The notes beneath the pieces are model-generated. The model was not told the origin of the DNA. It did not search any database and saw only the letters and a program-made list of their open reading frames with translations. Both the position numbers and the translations under genes were made by a program. Of a stretch of 64,000 nucleotides of DNA, positions 51,846 to 62,700 are shown piece by piece. Position 1 is the stretch's first letter, and every line of letters starts with the position of its first letter. The stretch spans positions 32,132 to 96,131 of the forward strand of contig NZ_JOCF01000042.1 in NCBI RefSeq assembly GCF_000720635.1. Direction: 5' to 3'. Source of the DNA: Streptomyces sp. NRRL WC-3742. GTDB lineage: Bacteria; Actinomycetota; Actinomycetes; Streptomycetales; Streptomycetaceae.

Positions 51846-53252
51846 ATGAGCACGCACTACGACGTCGTCGTCCTCGGCGCGGGCCCCGGCGGCTACACCG
51901 CCGCCGTCCGTTCGGCGCAGCTGGGCCTGAAGACCGCGATCATCGAGGCCAAGTACTGGGGCGGCGTCTGCCTCAACGTCGGCTGCATCCCCTCCAAGGC
52001 CCTGCTGCGCAACGCCGAGCTGGCGCACATCTTCACCAAGGAGGCCAAGACCTTCGGCATCAAGGTCGAGGGCACGGTCAGCTTCGACTTCGGCGAGGCG
52101 TTCAAGCGCAGCCGCTCGGTCGCGGACGGCCGCGTCAAGGGCGTCCACTACCTGATGAAGAAGAACGGCATCACCGAGTACGACGGCTGGGGCACCTTCG
52201 TCGACGACCGCACCCTGCAGGTCGCGCTCAGCGGCGGCGGCTTCGACGTGGTCACCTTCGACCACTGCATCATCGCCGCGGGTGCCACGACGCGCCTGCT
52301 GCCCGGCACCGAGCTGAGCGACCGCGTGGTCACCTACGAGGAGCAGATCCTCACCGAGGAGCTGCCGGAGAGCATCATCATCGCGGGCGCCGGCGCCATC
52401 GGCGTCGAGTTCGCGTACGTGCTGCACAACTACGGCGTGAAGGTCACCATCGTCGAGTTCCTGGACCGCATGGTGCCGCTCGAGGACGTCGAGGTCTCCA
52501 CCGAGCTGGCCAAGCAGTACCGCAAGCTCGGCATCGAGGTGCTCACCTCCACCCGCGTCGAGTCCATCGACGACAGCGACCCGAACGCCAAGGTGCGCGT
52601 TACCGTCACCAAGGACGGGCAGCAGCAGGTGCTGGAGGCCGACAAGGTCCTCCAGGCCATCGGCTTCGCCCCGCGCGTCAACGGCTACGGCCTGGAGAAC
52701 GCCGGCGTCAAGCTCACCGACCGCGGCGCCATCGCCGTCGACGGCCGCGGCCGCACCAGCGCCGGGCACATCTTCGCCATCGGCGACGTCACCGCCAAGC
52801 TCATGCTGGCCCACGCCGCCGAGACCATGGCCGTGATCGCCGCCGAGACGATCGGCGGGGCGGAGACCATGGAGGTCGACTTCGCCATGATCCCGCGCGC
52901 CACCTACTGCCAGCCGCAGATCGCCTCCTTCGGCTACACCGAGGCCCAGGCCCGCGAGCAGGGCTACGACGTCAAGGTCGCGAAGTTCCCGTTCACCGCC
53001 AACGGCAAGGCCCACGGCCTCGGCCACCCGATCGGCTTCGTCAAGGTCATCAGCGACGCCAAGTACGGCGAGCTCCTCGGCGCCCACCTGATCGGCCCCG
53101 AGGTCACCGAGCTGCTGCCCGAGCTCACCCTCGCCCAGCAGTGGGACCTCACCGTGCACGAGGTGGCGCGCAACGTGCACGCCCACCCGACCCTCGGCGA
53201 GGCCGTCAAGGAGGCCATCCACGGCCTGGCCGGGCACATGATCAACATGTGA
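51846..53252 (+). CDS. lpdA: Dihydrolipoyl dehydrogenase
   Basis: 468 residues. [21 protein letters not shown] (FAD), the redox disulfide in [13 protein letters not shown], the NAD motif [30 protein letters not shown], and the C-terminal base HAHPTLGEA are all complete. It reoxidises dihydrolipoamide of pyruvate, 2-oxoglutarate or branched-chain dehydrogenase complexes. GGAGGAG precedes the ATG at 51846. It is a stand-alone housekeeping gene here, as often in Streptomyces where E1/E2 genes are elsewhere. Confidence 0.96.
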   Translation: MSTHYDVVVLGAGPGGYTAAVRSAQLGLKTAIIEAKYWGGVCLNVGCIPSKALLRNAELAHIFTKEAKTFGIKVEGTVSFDFGEAFKRSRSVADGRVKGVHYLMKKNGITEYDGWGTFVDDRTLQVALSGGGFDVVTFDHCIIAAGATTRLLPGTELSDRVVTYEEQILTEELPESIIIAGAGAIGVEFAYVLHNYGVKVTIVEFLDRMVPLEDVEVSTELAKQYRKLGIEVLTSTRVESIDDSDPNAKVRVTVTKDGQQQVLEADKVLQAIGFAPRVNGYGLENAGVKLTDRGAIAVDGRGRTSAGHIFAIGDVTAKLMLAHAAETMAVIAAETIGGAETMEVDFAMIPRATYCQPQIASFGYTEAQAREQGYDVKVAKFPFTANGKAHGLGHPIGFVKVISDAKYGELLGAHLIGPEVTELLPELTLAQQWDLTVHEVARNVHAHPTLGEAVKEAIHGLAGHMINM

Positions 53253-53348
53253 TCCACCCCTGGGGTGGCACCGCCCCCTCCCCGGCAGTCCTGCGGAGAT
53301 CGCCGCCGCGTGGGACTCTGGGGAGGTGGCACCCCAAGGAGGAGTCTC

Positions 53349-53807
53349 GTGTCGGACGAAGCGTTGATGGGCGACCAGGTCTACCAGCCGGACGGTTCCG
53401 AGCAGCAGGACGACATCGGCCCGCTCGAGCCCGAGGACACCCTGGACGACCGCGGCCTCGCCTCGGCCCTCGACGAGGGCTACGCGCCCCCCGAGCACCC
53501 GCTCGGCGTACGCCGCCACGGAGTCACCGCCGCCGAACAGCACGAACGCGAAAGCCTCGACCAGCGCCTCGCCGAGGAACTCCCCGAGGTCACGGCCCCC
53601 GACGGCGACGGCATCGGCGACTGCTACGGCACGGACGGCGAACCCATCGACCCCGAAGCCGGTGAGGTCCGCACCGGCCGCCTCGTGCTCTCCGCCAACT
53701 CCCGCAGCGACCTGATCGCCGAGGACGTCGGCATCTCCGGCGGCGCGGCCTCGGCGGAGGAGGCAGCGATGCACACGACGGACGACCCCGAGGCGCTGAT
53801 CGACTGA
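53349..53807 (+). CDS. DUF5709 family protein
   Basis: 152 residues from the GTG at 53349, with AAGGAGGAG upstream. It is acidic and low in structure-forming blocks, with LEPEDTLDDRGL, DEGYAPPEHPLGV, the repeated ESLDQRLAEELPEV and a C-terminal RTGRLVLSANSR..LIAEDVGISGGAASAEEAAMH. This family is common in actinomycetes and has no known function; many members are soluble and stress-associated. A strong terminator follows. Confidence 0.8.
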   Translation: MSDEALMGDQVYQPDGSEQQDDIGPLEPEDTLDDRGLASALDEGYAPPEHPLGVRRHGVTAAEQHERESLDQRLAEELPEVTAPDGDGIGDCYGTDGEPIDPEAGEVRTGRLVLSANSRSDLIAEDVGISGGAASAEEAAMHTTDDPEALID

Positions 53808-53828
53808 TCCGGCGCGTTACCGGCTGAC

Positions 53829-53900
53829 AACCGTCCTGCGGCGCTGCGCCGCACGGTTGCGGCATCTGGCGGCCCGACGAGGGCCGCCAAAATCTTTTTA
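53829..53900 (+). terminator. Two hairpins then a T-tract (intrinsic terminator)
   Basis: First hairpin 53829-53858: AACCGT/ACGGTT and GCGGCG/CGCCGC arms. Second 53867-53889: TGGCGGCCC, loop GACGA, GGGCCGCCA, followed by AAATCTTTTTATA. This is the clearest rho-independent terminator in the window. Confidence 0.92.
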
Positions 53901-54004
53901 TAAGAGGTTTTCGTTATCGCCTGCCTCCCCGATCGCTCTCCTGTGTGTCGGAAGGCCCGAGTCCCCCTACGGGGAGCACGGGCCCGCAACAGGAGAGGAA
54001 TCCG

Positions 54005-56209
54005 ATGGGACATCGGAGCAAGGAGCTTCGCGGGCGCAGGCGCCGCAAGCTCACCCGTAGGAGCATCCTGGTCGCCGCAGCGGTGACGGCCGCACTGGTG
54101 GCCGGAACGCTCGGTCTGCGCACCGCGATGGACCCGGCGGCCGGCGGCGGCGCGCTCACGGCGGCCGGCAGCTCGATCGACGGCGTCGGAGCGGCCGACG
54201 ACGACGGCGGGCCGGGGGAGACCGGGACGGCGGAGGGCGGCAGCCGCCCGGCCGCGCCCAAGCGGGACGAGAAGGCGGCCCGGCCCACCTCCATACCCAA
54301 GGACCAGCCCGAACGCGGCCTGGTCTACGCCGGATTGAACCTGCCCACCACCGACCGCTGCGGCAGCATGCTGGAGGTCAGCGGCAGCAGCCAGTGCAGC
54401 CACGGCCCGGACGCGCCGCCCAAGGGCGTGGACATCCGCAAGGACGTCCCGCCGGTCGCCGCCGCGGCCTCGCCGGCACCGGCGCTCACCCCGCCCGCCG
54501 ACGTGCGCCCGCCCGCCGCGTCCGACCTGGTGAAGGGCGGCGTGCCCGTCCTCGACGCCGCGCAGAAGGCGCTGCTCGACGGCTCCGGGGGCTCTGCGGG
54601 CTCCGGCAACTCTGCGGGCTCCGGGGGTTCCGGGGGCTCCGGGGGTTCCGGGTCCGCTCTGGTCTGCGAGGGCGACGGCTCCAGCGGCAACCGGGTCCAG
54701 GCGGTGTACGTGCACACCCCGGGCAACGACCGGTTCGCCCAGTACCTCGGCTCGTTCAAGAAGTGGGCCGCCGACGTCGACGTCATCTACGACGCCAGCG
54801 CCGCGGAGACCGGCGGCGAGCGTCACGTCCGCTTCGTCACCGAACCCGACTGCAGCGCCTCGGTGTTGAACGTGCAGATCTCCGACGCCGAGATCCAGGA
54901 CTTCAACGCGAGCAACCGTGCCCTCGCCGCGCAGGGGTTCAACCGCAAGGACCGCAAGTACATGATGTTCACCGACGCCAAGGTGTACTGCGGGATCGGC
55001 ACCTTCGCCGGCGACGAGCGCCCGGGGCAGGACAACCTCAGCAACTTCGGCCCCTCGTACGGCCGGACCGACTCCGGCTGCTGGAGCGGCTCCACCGCCG
55101 CGCACGAACTCGGCCACAACCTGGGCGCGGTGAACAACAGCGCGCCCAACTCCAGCAAGGCGGGCCACTGCACGGACGAGTGGGACATCATGTGCTACTC
55201 GGACGCCCCCTACTACCCGCAGATGCGGACGGTCTGCCCGGACCGCGCCCACGACGACCGGCTCGACTGCAACCACGACGACTACTACAACACCGCGCCC
55301 AAGCCCGGTAGTTACCTCGCCACGCACTGGAACGTCGCCGACAACCGCTTCCTCATCGCGGGCAAGGGCGGCGGGACGGGGCCGACTCCGACCCCGACGC
55401 CCAGTCCGACCGCGACGCCCACCAGGTCCGGCTCCCCCTCGCCGACCCCGACCGGGACCCCGACCGCTTCGCCGACGGCCTCGCCGACCCCTTCGCCGAC
55501 CGCGACCCCCACGAGGGGTGGTACTGAGCCGTCCGTGACGGTCAGTCAGATCACCCAGAACTCCGTGCGGTTGAGCTGGAACGCGACCGCCGGGGCGTCC
55601 GGCTACGACGTCCTGCTGAACGGCCGCACGCTCGGCACCGTCCGCTCGACCACCGTCAGCCTGGTCCGGCTCACCCCCGGCACCGCCTACACCGTCGCCG
55701 TCGCCGTCCGCGACGCCTCCGGAACGGTCGGAAAGCCGGGCGCCAACGCCGAGTTCCGCACCCTCGCCGACGCCGGGCACCCGCAGCCGAGCGCCCACTA
55801 CACCCTGGTCAACGGCCTCACCGGCCAGGCCGCCGACCTGTGGGGCAGCACCCTGAACGACGGGGGCGTGGCCATCGCCTACCAGCGCACCGGCTACGCC
55901 AACCAGAAGTGGCAGTTCGAGGACGCCGGAGACGGCGCCCTCCGGATCAAGTCCGTGCGCTCCGGCAAGTGCCTGCAGCTCGGCGGCTCGGAGGTGCCCG
56001 GCCAGTACGTCGCGCAGCAGCCCTGCACCGGCGCGTCTGCGCAGAAGTTCCGGCTCACCGCGGCGGACGGCGGGTTCACCCTCACCGCCGACGGCAGCAA
56101 CCTGGTCCTCGGGCTCAGCGACCGCTGGTACTACGGCGGTTGGCTGCTGGAGCTCCAGCAGCCGGACGGCGGGGCGTTCCAGAACTGGTCGCTGGTGAAG
56201 ACCTCGTAG
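54005..56209 (+). CDS. Secreted metzincin-like metalloprotease with FN3 and ricin-type domains
   Basis: 734 residues. N-terminal RRRKLTRRSILVAAAVTAALVAG is a Tat-like signal or anchor (RRSIL). A Gly/Ser/Pro-rich region follows, then the catalytic domain with H367-E-L-G-H371-N-L-G-A-V-N377 and a Met-turn D394-I-M396-C-Y. The third metal ligand of metzincins (His or Asp) is replaced by Asn377. A Thr/Pro linker (about 470-505) leads to an FN3 domain (from SVTVSQITQNSVRLSWN) and a ricin-like beta-trefoil (CLQLGGSEVPGQYVAQQPC) likely for carbohydrate binding. AGGAGAGGA precedes the ATG. Confidence 0.88.
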   Translation: MGHRSKELRGRRRRKLTRRSILVAAAVTAALVAGTLGLRTAMDPAAGGGALTAAGSSIDGVGAADDDGGPGETGTAEGGSRPAAPKRDEKAARPTSIPKDQPERGLVYAGLNLPTTDRCGSMLEVSGSSQCSHGPDAPPKGVDIRKDVPPVAAAASPAPALTPPADVRPPAASDLVKGGVPVLDAAQKALLDGSGGSAGSGNSAGSGGSGGSGGSGSALVCEGDGSSGNRVQAVYVHTPGNDRFAQYLGSFKKWAADVDVIYDASAAETGGERHVRFVTEPDCSASVLNVQISDAEIQDFNASNRALAAQGFNRKDRKYMMFTDAKVYCGIGTFAGDERPGQDNLSNFGPSYGRTDSGCWSGSTAAHELGHNLGAVNNSAPNSSKAGHCTDEWDIMCYSDAPYYPQMRTVCPDRAHDDRLDCNHDDYYNTAPKPGSYLATHWNVADNRFLIAGKGGGTGPTPTPTPSPTATPTRSGSPSPTPTGTPTASPTASPTPSPTATPTRGGTEPSVTVSQITQNSVRLSWNATAGASGYDVLLNGRTLGTVRSTTVSLVRLTPGTAYTVAVAVRDASGTVGKPGANAEFRTLADAGHPQPSAHYTLVNGLTGQAADLWGSTLNDGGVAIAYQRTGYANQKWQFEDAGDGALRIKSVRSGKCLQLGGSEVPGQYVAQQPCTGASAQKFRLTAADGGFTLTADGSNLVLGLSDRWYYGGWLLELQQPDGGAFQNWSLVKTS

Positions 56210-56307
56210 CCCGACCCTTCTTCGACCCGCGCACCACAGTGCCGGGCGCGGCCGCCCCTTCCCGGCGGCCGCGCCCGGCTTCCCATCGCTCGGAGGAACC
56301 CCCGGCC

Positions 56308-56931
56308 ATGCGAACCCGCCAGCTGCTCACCGCCCTCGCCGTCGCCACGGCGGCCGTCCTGCCCGCCGCCGCACCCGCCGGAGCCCACGGCGACACCGTC
56401 CACCTGGAGGTCTCGGGAGTGGACAACGGCCATGTGAGCGCCGTCGCCACCTGGGAGAACGACCACGACCCGGTCACCGACGGCTTCGCCGGGACGCTCT
56501 CCGCGACGGCCGCGGACGGTCGTACGGCCGGGCCCTGGCGCCTGGTCGCCGTCCAGGGGCGGCCCGGGACGTACACCACCCGGGAGCTCCTGCCCGCCGG
56601 GCACTGGAAGGTGACCGTCGACTGCGCCTTCCCCTCCCTCGGCCACGGCGAGCGCGAACTGGACGTCGAGGCGGCCGTGATCACCGACCCGGCGCCCTCT
56701 GCATCCTCGGCGGCTCCTGCGCCTTCGTCTTCGGCGTCCTCAGCGGCTCCTGCGCCTGCGTCCTCGGCGCCCTCGGTGCCCGCCGTCTCCGAGACGCCTG
56801 CCGCCCCTGCTGCGCCCGCCGAGGAGACGAAGGACGACACCTCCACCTGGGCCGTCGTCGGAACGGCCGCCGCCCTGGTCGGCGCGCTGGGCGCCGTCGG
56901 CTTCGTCCTCAGGCGCCGGTCGCGTCGCTGA
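56308..56931 (+). CDS. Secreted CopC/YtkA-like protein with C-terminal membrane anchor
   Basis: 207 residues. Signal MRTRQLLTALAVATAAVLPAAAPAGAHG, where the mature chain would start at AHG or HG. A beta-rich domain follows (DTVHLEVSGVDNGHVSAVATWENDHDPV ... WKVTVDCAFPSLGHGERELDV, in stretches), then an Ala/Ser/Pro linker, a membrane helix (WAVVGTAAALVGALGAVGFVL) and RRRSRR. The N-terminal His and layout recall copper-binding CopC/YcnJ-type domains, but this is only a resemblance. GGAGGA lies before the ATG. Confidence 0.72.
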   Translation: MRTRQLLTALAVATAAVLPAAAPAGAHGDTVHLEVSGVDNGHVSAVATWENDHDPVTDGFAGTLSATAADGRTAGPWRLVAVQGRPGTYTTRELLPAGHWKVTVDCAFPSLGHGERELDVEAAVITDPAPSASSAAPAPSSSASSAAPAPASSAPSVPAVSETPAAPAAPAEETKDDTSTWAVVGTAAALVGALGAVGFVLRRRSRR

Positions 56932-56952
56932 CGTCGCCCCCTCAACACCGCA

Positions 56953-56988
56953 GCGGCGGCCCGGAGTCGTGCTCCGGACCGCCGCCGC
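56953..56988. terminator. Hairpin terminator between convergent secreted-protein genes
   Basis: GCGGCGGCCCGGAG (56953-56966), loop TCGTG, CTCCGGACCGCCGC (56972 on); arms pair apart from one or two mismatches. It separates the anchored-protein gene from the collagenase gene on the other strand. Confidence 0.7.
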
Positions 56989-57003
56989 GTCATGCCCGCG
57001 AGA

Positions 57004-59547
57004 TCAGTACTGCGTGCTGATGGTCACGCCGCTGAAGTCGGTCTGCGCGTAGAGGCTGATGTAGCGGTAGCCGGCCGTGCTGTTGGTGACGGTCAGGCTC
57101 TGGTTGGTGGTGCCGTACGTGGTGGAGCCGTTGGTGTAGGCGTTCGGGGTGGCCCAGGTGCTGGGGTTGTAGAGCAGGTAGGCCGTGCCCGTGCCGCCGG
57201 TGCTGTTGATCTTGAGGGTGGTGGTGCCGGCGGGCAGGTAGAGGTAGTAGTAGTCCAGGTTGCCGGCGGTCGCGGACTGGCCGGTGCGGGAGCAGTTCTT
57301 GTCCAGGACGCGGGTGTCGGCGGCGGCGCAGCCGCTGAGGGTGCCGACGGTGACGGCCTGGGTGATGCTGTTGGTCTTGCCGTTGCCGTCGGTCACGGTG
57401 AGGCTGACGTCGAAGCTGCCGGCCTTGGCGTAGGTGTGCGAGGGGTTCTGGGCGGTGGAGGTGGCGCCGTCGCCGAACTTCCAGGCCCAGGAGGCGATCC
57501 GGCCGCCGCCGGTCTCGGTGGAGTGGTCGGTGAACTGGGCGGTCAGGCCGGTCAGGCCGGTCGGGGCGGCGGTGAAGGCGGCGGTCGGGGCACCGCCCAC
57601 GGTGCAGGCGCCGGCGGCGCAGGCGTCCAGCCAGGTGTTGAACTCGGCGTCGTACGCGGTGCCGATGGAGTTGTAGGCCGCGTAGCCGCCGGTGTAGTCA
57701 CCGGTGCGGAAGTGGCCGAGCATGGTGCGGATGACGTCCGGGTGCTTCTCGACCATGAACCGGACGGCCAGGTAGCCCCACGGGTAGGTGCGGGTGGTGT
57801 CGCTGTTGTCGTAGGTGTTCTGGAACAGCGTGCTGAGCGCGTAGGTGTGCTTGGGCGCCTCGGCGACCGCGCCGGTGTCGGTGATGCCCCGGTAGCTGTA
57901 CGAGACGTACTCGGCGACGCCCTCGATCCACCAGACGTCCGGCACCGAGATCTGCTCGCCGAACTTGCCCTTCATGTCGTAGCGGGCGTCCAGCGCGTGG
58001 GTGTACTCGTGGTTGAGGTTCCAGACGCCCGCGGTGAAGCCGTCCTCGCCGTTCTGGTAGGTGATCGAGATCGGCAGGTTGTTGGGGTCGCTCGGGTCGC
58101 CGATGAGGGTCATGCCGCCGTTGTTGGTGCTGATGTCGTAGATGCCGCCCGCGTACGTCCGGTAGTCCTGCGGGGAGGCGAACACCACCATCTGCAGCGA
58201 GTTCTCGTACTGCCCGGGGATCGGGCCGTTGTCGCCGACCAGGTTGTGGAAGAACGGGTCCTGGTTCTGCAGGCTGGCGCAGACGGCGGCGAGGTCGGCG
58301 GCGGTCAGGCTCTGCGCGAGGATGCTGTGGGCGGGGTCGCAGGTGTGGTTGATCGGCAGCGCGGCGGCCTTGAGCCTCGTCGGCAGGTCGCAGACGCCGT
58401 AGTACGAGCAGTTCGCCTTGTCGTAGAACGCGGCCATGCCGGCGACGCCGACCCACAGCGACGCGGTCGGGCCGGTGATCGACGAGACGTCCAGCAGGCC
58501 CTTGATCAGCGGCCGGACGGTCGCCGCCAGTGCCGGGTGCTCGACGTACCGGGACGTCTCCAGACCGGCGTTGGAGACGAGGAAGGAGTTGGTGCCGCCG
58601 AGCATGCCCTTGTGGTTCAGGGCGAAGGAGTCGAGCGTGGTGATGATGCTCGGGTCGGCGGTGACGGCCGCGACGTAGTCGTCGTTCTGGTGGCCGCGGA
58701 AGATCGGGGTGAACACGCTGTTCGCGAAGTTCACCATGTACCAGGACGCGTCCCAGGAGCTGGAGTACGCGTTCAGCACGCGCTTGTAGGTGTTCAGGTA
58801 GTGGGCCTGGAGGTTCGCGCTGTCGCTGAGGATCATCGCCTGCCCGGCGACCTGCCCGTTGCCGTCCGCGACGTCCAGGAAGTGGGGGCTCGCCACCAGG
58901 GTGTCGAGCCCGCCCTGCACGGCGCCGGTGAGCGAGGAGTCGTACGTGCCGATGTCGGCCGGGTGGTAGTACTGCACGTAGTAGCCGGCCTGGAGGAAGT
59001 AGACCAGCTGGAAGACGCCGGTCGAGTTGTCGCCGGGGTACGAGGCGGCGGCGCTGCGCAGTCCGTTGGCCACGTCGGTCATCTGGCTCTGCTTGAACAC
59101 CCCGTTGGCGTCGCCGCCGGTGATGCGGAAGAGCGAGCTGAGACAGTCGATGGTCGAGCCCTGGATGTACGAGGCCAGGGCCGAGCCGTTGCGACTCGCG
59201 AAGTCGCCGGGGGTGCAGGAGGTCGCGGTGAGGGCCTTCGCGAGCTTGGGCGTGCTCGCCTGCGGGGCGGCGGACTGCGGCGAGCGCGGCGGCAGCAGCG
59301 CGGGGGCGAGCCGCCCCGCCTGGCTCTGCGCACCGGCGCCGGAGCCGAAGGCACTGCCGGTGGGGGCTATGCCGGTCGGGGCTGAACCGGTGGGGGCTGT
59401 ACCGCTGTGCTGCGCGCTCAGGCTCACGAGGGGGCCGGCCGTCGCCGTGGGGGAGGCGAAGCTCGGCGCTGCGGCGAACCCGACGACGGCGGTGCTCGCG
59501 GCGGCGAGCGTGGCCATCACCCGGGACAGCCTGGATATGTGACGCAT
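57004..59547 (-). CDS. M9-family microbial collagenase
   Basis: 847 residues. Signal RLSRVMATLAAASTAVVGFAAAPSFA, a Thr/Pro/Gly-rich pro-region with TGSAPTGIAPTGSA repeats, the M9N activator domain, then the zinc site HEYTH with the downstream Glu in WWIEGVAEY. C-terminal modules are a PKD domain (FGDGATSTAQNPSHTYAKAGSFDVSLTVTD) and a PPC-type collagen-binding domain ending ISTQY. It degrades collagen or related secreted proteins. TAGGAG precedes the ATG at 59547. Compared with clostridial ColG, the catalytic core is complete. Confidence 0.93.
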   Translation of the reverse strand: MRHISRLSRVMATLAAASTAVVGFAAAPSFASPTATAGPLVSLSAQHSGTAPTGSAPTGIAPTGSAFGSGAGAQSQAGRLAPALLPPRSPQSAAPQASTPKLAKALTATSCTPGDFASRNGSALASYIQGSTIDCLSSLFRITGGDANGVFKQSQMTDVANGLRSAAASYPGDNSTGVFQLVYFLQAGYYVQYYHPADIGTYDSSLTGAVQGGLDTLVASPHFLDVADGNGQVAGQAMILSDSANLQAHYLNTYKRVLNAYSSSWDASWYMVNFANSVFTPIFRGHQNDDYVAAVTADPSIITTLDSFALNHKGMLGGTNSFLVSNAGLETSRYVEHPALAATVRPLIKGLLDVSSITGPTASLWVGVAGMAAFYDKANCSYYGVCDLPTRLKAAALPINHTCDPAHSILAQSLTAADLAAVCASLQNQDPFFHNLVGDNGPIPGQYENSLQMVVFASPQDYRTYAGGIYDISTNNGGMTLIGDPSDPNNLPISITYQNGEDGFTAGVWNLNHEYTHALDARYDMKGKFGEQISVPDVWWIEGVAEYVSYSYRGITDTGAVAEAPKHTYALSTLFQNTYDNSDTTRTYPWGYLAVRFMVEKHPDVIRTMLGHFRTGDYTGGYAAYNSIGTAYDAEFNTWLDACAAGACTVGGAPTAAFTAAPTGLTGLTAQFTDHSTETGGGRIASWAWKFGDGATSTAQNPSHTYAKAGSFDVSLTVTDGNGKTNSITQAVTVGTLSGCAAADTRVLDKNCSRTGQSATAGNLDYYYLYLPAGTTTLKINSTGGTGTAYLLYNPSTWATPNAYTNGSTTYGTTNQSLTVTNSTAGYRYISLYAQTDFSGVTISTQY

Positions 59548-59684
59548 CGTCACTCCTAGGTGGGGGGTGGAGGACGAGCCCCCGAGGCGTGGGGGAACGG
59601 AGGGCTCGTCTGGCACGGTGTCATGTACCGACCGCCCTTATCAATGAGGTGTGACATAGCATTCCGCCCCATGCGGCCATAGCA

Positions 59685-59719
59685 TCAACCCCCGCACCGG
59701 GCTCGCGGTACGGGGGTTG
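59685..59719. terminator. Hairpin terminator downstream of dnaE
   Basis: TCAACCCCCGCACCG (59685-59699), loop about 59700-59704, and CGGTACGGGGGTTGA (59705-59719); 14 of 15 positions pair. It sits 31 bp beyond the dnaE stop on the minus strand. Confidence 0.8.
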
Positions 59720-59749
59720 ACGCGGGTGGCCGCTCGATGCGGGTGGCTG

Positions 59750-62700
59750 CTACAGCGTTCCGGCCCAGGCGCGGTTGCCGAGGAGGGTCTTCACGTCCGA
59801 GGCGAGGCCGTTGTCGGGGTTCACCAGGTAGCCGAGCTCGTACAGGGTGTCCTTGTCCCAGTTGGTGGTCAGCAGGCGCACCGGCACGTCGCCGGGGTGC
59901 GCCTGGAGGGCGAGCTTCAGCTCGGCCACCGTCTCCGGGGTGATGCGGGCGGCGGGGATGGTGATCTGGACGGGCGGCTTGGTGCCGAGTTCGGCGGAGG
60001 ACATGTCCAGGGTGGTGATCTCCTGGCCGAAGATGCTGAGCGAGCCGTCGCGCTCGTTGAGGCGGCCGCGCGCCGTGATGACGTTGTCCTCGATCATCTG
60101 CGCGGACATCAGGTTGTAGGTGGCGGGGAAGAACAGCACCTCGACGGAGGCGTCGCGGTCGGTGAGGGTGATGATCGCCCAGGCGTTGCCGGCCTTGTTG
60201 ATGCGCCGGTCCACGTTGGTGACCAGGCCCGCGAGGCGGACCTCGCCCTCGGTGCGGCCGGAGCCGAGGAGGTCGGCGATGGAGGTGTCGCGGTTGCGGG
60301 AGAGGATGTGCTCGGCGCCGTCCAGCGGGTGGCTGGAGACGTACAGGCCGAGCATCTCCCGTTCCAGGCTGAGGAGTTGCTTGCGCGGCCACTCGCGGTC
60401 GGTCAGCTCGAAGTCCAGGCCGATGGTCGGGGTGTCGGAGCCGTCGTCGAGGCTGCCGAACAGGTCGTCCTGGCCGATCGCCTGCTGCTTCTTGACGCCC
60501 GTCACGGCGTCGATCGCGCTCTCGTGCACGGTGCTGAGAGACAGCCGGGTGTGGTTGAGGGAGTCGAAGGCGCCCGCCTTGACCAGGGAGTCGACGGTGC
60601 GCTTGTTGCAGACCACCAGCTCGACCTTGTCGAGGAAGTCGGGGAAGGAGGAGAACTTCCCCTTCTCCGCACGGGTCTTGATCATCGACTCGATCACGGG
60701 CACACCGACGTTGCGCACGGCCTTGAGGCCGAAGCGGACGTCGCTGCCGACGGCGGTGAAGTCGACGACGGACTCGTTGACGTCGGGGGAGAGGATCTTG
60801 ATGCCCATAGCCCGGCACTCGGCCAGGTAGACGGCCATCTTGTCCTTGTCGTCGGCCACCGAGGTCAGCAGGGCGGCCATGTACTCGGCCGGGTAGTTCG
60901 CCTTCAGGTAGGCGGTCTGGTACGAGACCAGTCCGTACGCGGCGGAGTGCGACTTGTTGAACGCGTAGCCGGCGAAGGGGACCAGGACGTCCCACACCGC
61001 CTGGATCGCCTCGTCGGAGTACCCGCGCTCCTTGCAGCCCGCGTGGAAGGGCACGAACTCCTTCTCCAGCACCTCCTTCTTCTTCTTGCCCATCGCGCGG
61101 CGCAGCAGGTCTGCCTGTCCGAGCGAGTAGCCGGCCAGCACCTGGGCGGCTCGCTGCACCTGCTCCTGGTAGACGATGAGGCCGTAGGTGGGGCCGAGGA
61201 CGTCCTTGAGCGGCTCCTCCAGCTCCGGGTGGATCGGGATGATCTCCTGCTGGGCGTTCTTGCGCAGCGCGTAGTTGGTGTGGGAGTTCATGCCCATCGG
61301 GCCGGGCCGGTACAGCGCCGAGACGGCGGAGATGTCGGCGAACTCGGTGGGCTTCATCAGCCGCAGCAGGGCGCGCATGGGGCCACCGTCGAGCTGGAAC
61401 ACGCCGAGGGTGTCGCCGCGGGCGAGCAGCTGGTAGGTGGTGGGGTCGTCGATCGGGATCTTCTCGATGTCGACGTCGATGCCCCGGTTGGCCTTCACGA
61501 TCTTGAGGCAGTGATCGATGATGCCCAGGTTCCGCAGACCCAGGAAGTCCATCTTGATCAGGCCCATGGCTTCGCAGGACGGGTAGTCGAAGCCGGTGAT
61601 GATCGTGCCGTCCTTGTCCCGCATGTGCAGCGGGATGAGGTCGAGCAGCGGGGTGGAGGAGAGGATCACCGCGGCCGCGTGCACGCCGGTGCCGCGGATC
61701 AGGCCCTCGATGCCCCGGCCGGTGTCGATGATCTTCTTGACGTCCGGCTCGTTCTCGTACAGCGCCCGGATCTCGGTGCCCTCGTTGTACCGGGAGTGCT
61801 TCTCGTCGAACAGGTCGGCCAGCGGCACGCCCTTGCCCATGACGTCCGGCGGCATCGCCTTGGTGATGCGGTCGCCCATCGAGAACGGGTAGCCGAGGAT
61901 GCGGTTGGCGTCCTTCACGGCCGCCTTGGCCTTGATGGTGCCGAAGGTGTTCACCTGGGCCGTGTACGCGGCGCCGTACTTCTCGGTGACGTAGCGCACC
62001 ATCTGGTCGCGCTGGCGGTCGTCGAAGTCGATGTCGACGTCCGGGGGGTTGATGCGCTCGGGGTTGAGGAAGCGCTCGAAGAGCAGGTCGTGCTCCAGCG
62101 GGTCCAGCTGGGTGATGCCCGTCAGGTACGCGACCATCGACCCTGCCGCCGAACCACGGCCCGGGCCGACGGGGATGCCGTTGTCGCGCCCGTACTGGCA
62201 GATGTCGGCGACCACGAGGAAGTACGCGTCGAACCCCATCGGGGTGATGACGCCCATCTCCAGCTCGATGCGGTCCAGCACCTCCTGGCTCGGGCTGTCG
62301 CCGTAGCGGTGCTGGAGGCCGATCTCGATCTTCTTGCGCAGGTACGACGCCTGGGTCTCGCCCTCCGGCACGTCGAACTGGGGCATCCGGTCGACGTAGG
62401 TGAACACCTCGTCGTACGACTCGATGCGCTCGGCGATCGCCAGTGTGTTGTCGCACGCCTCCGGCAGCTCGCGGAAGAGCTCGCGCATCTCCTCGGCGGT
62501 CTTCACGTAGTAGCCGGTGCCCTGGAACTTGAACCGGTTCGGGTCGTCCTTGTTCTTGCCCACGCCCACGCAGAGCAGGCTGTCGTGCGCGTCCGCCTGG
62601 TCGGCGGTCACGTAGTGCGAGTCGTTGGTGGCGAGGAGGGGGATGTTCAGCTGCTTGGCCAGGCGCAGCAGGTCCTCGCGGACGTCCCGCTCGATGGACA

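Noticed and set aside
53624..55798. A 724-codon minus-strand frame opposite the metzincin gene
   Set aside because: Arg/Gly/Val-rich composition typical of antisense frames and conflicts with an obvious secreted protease.
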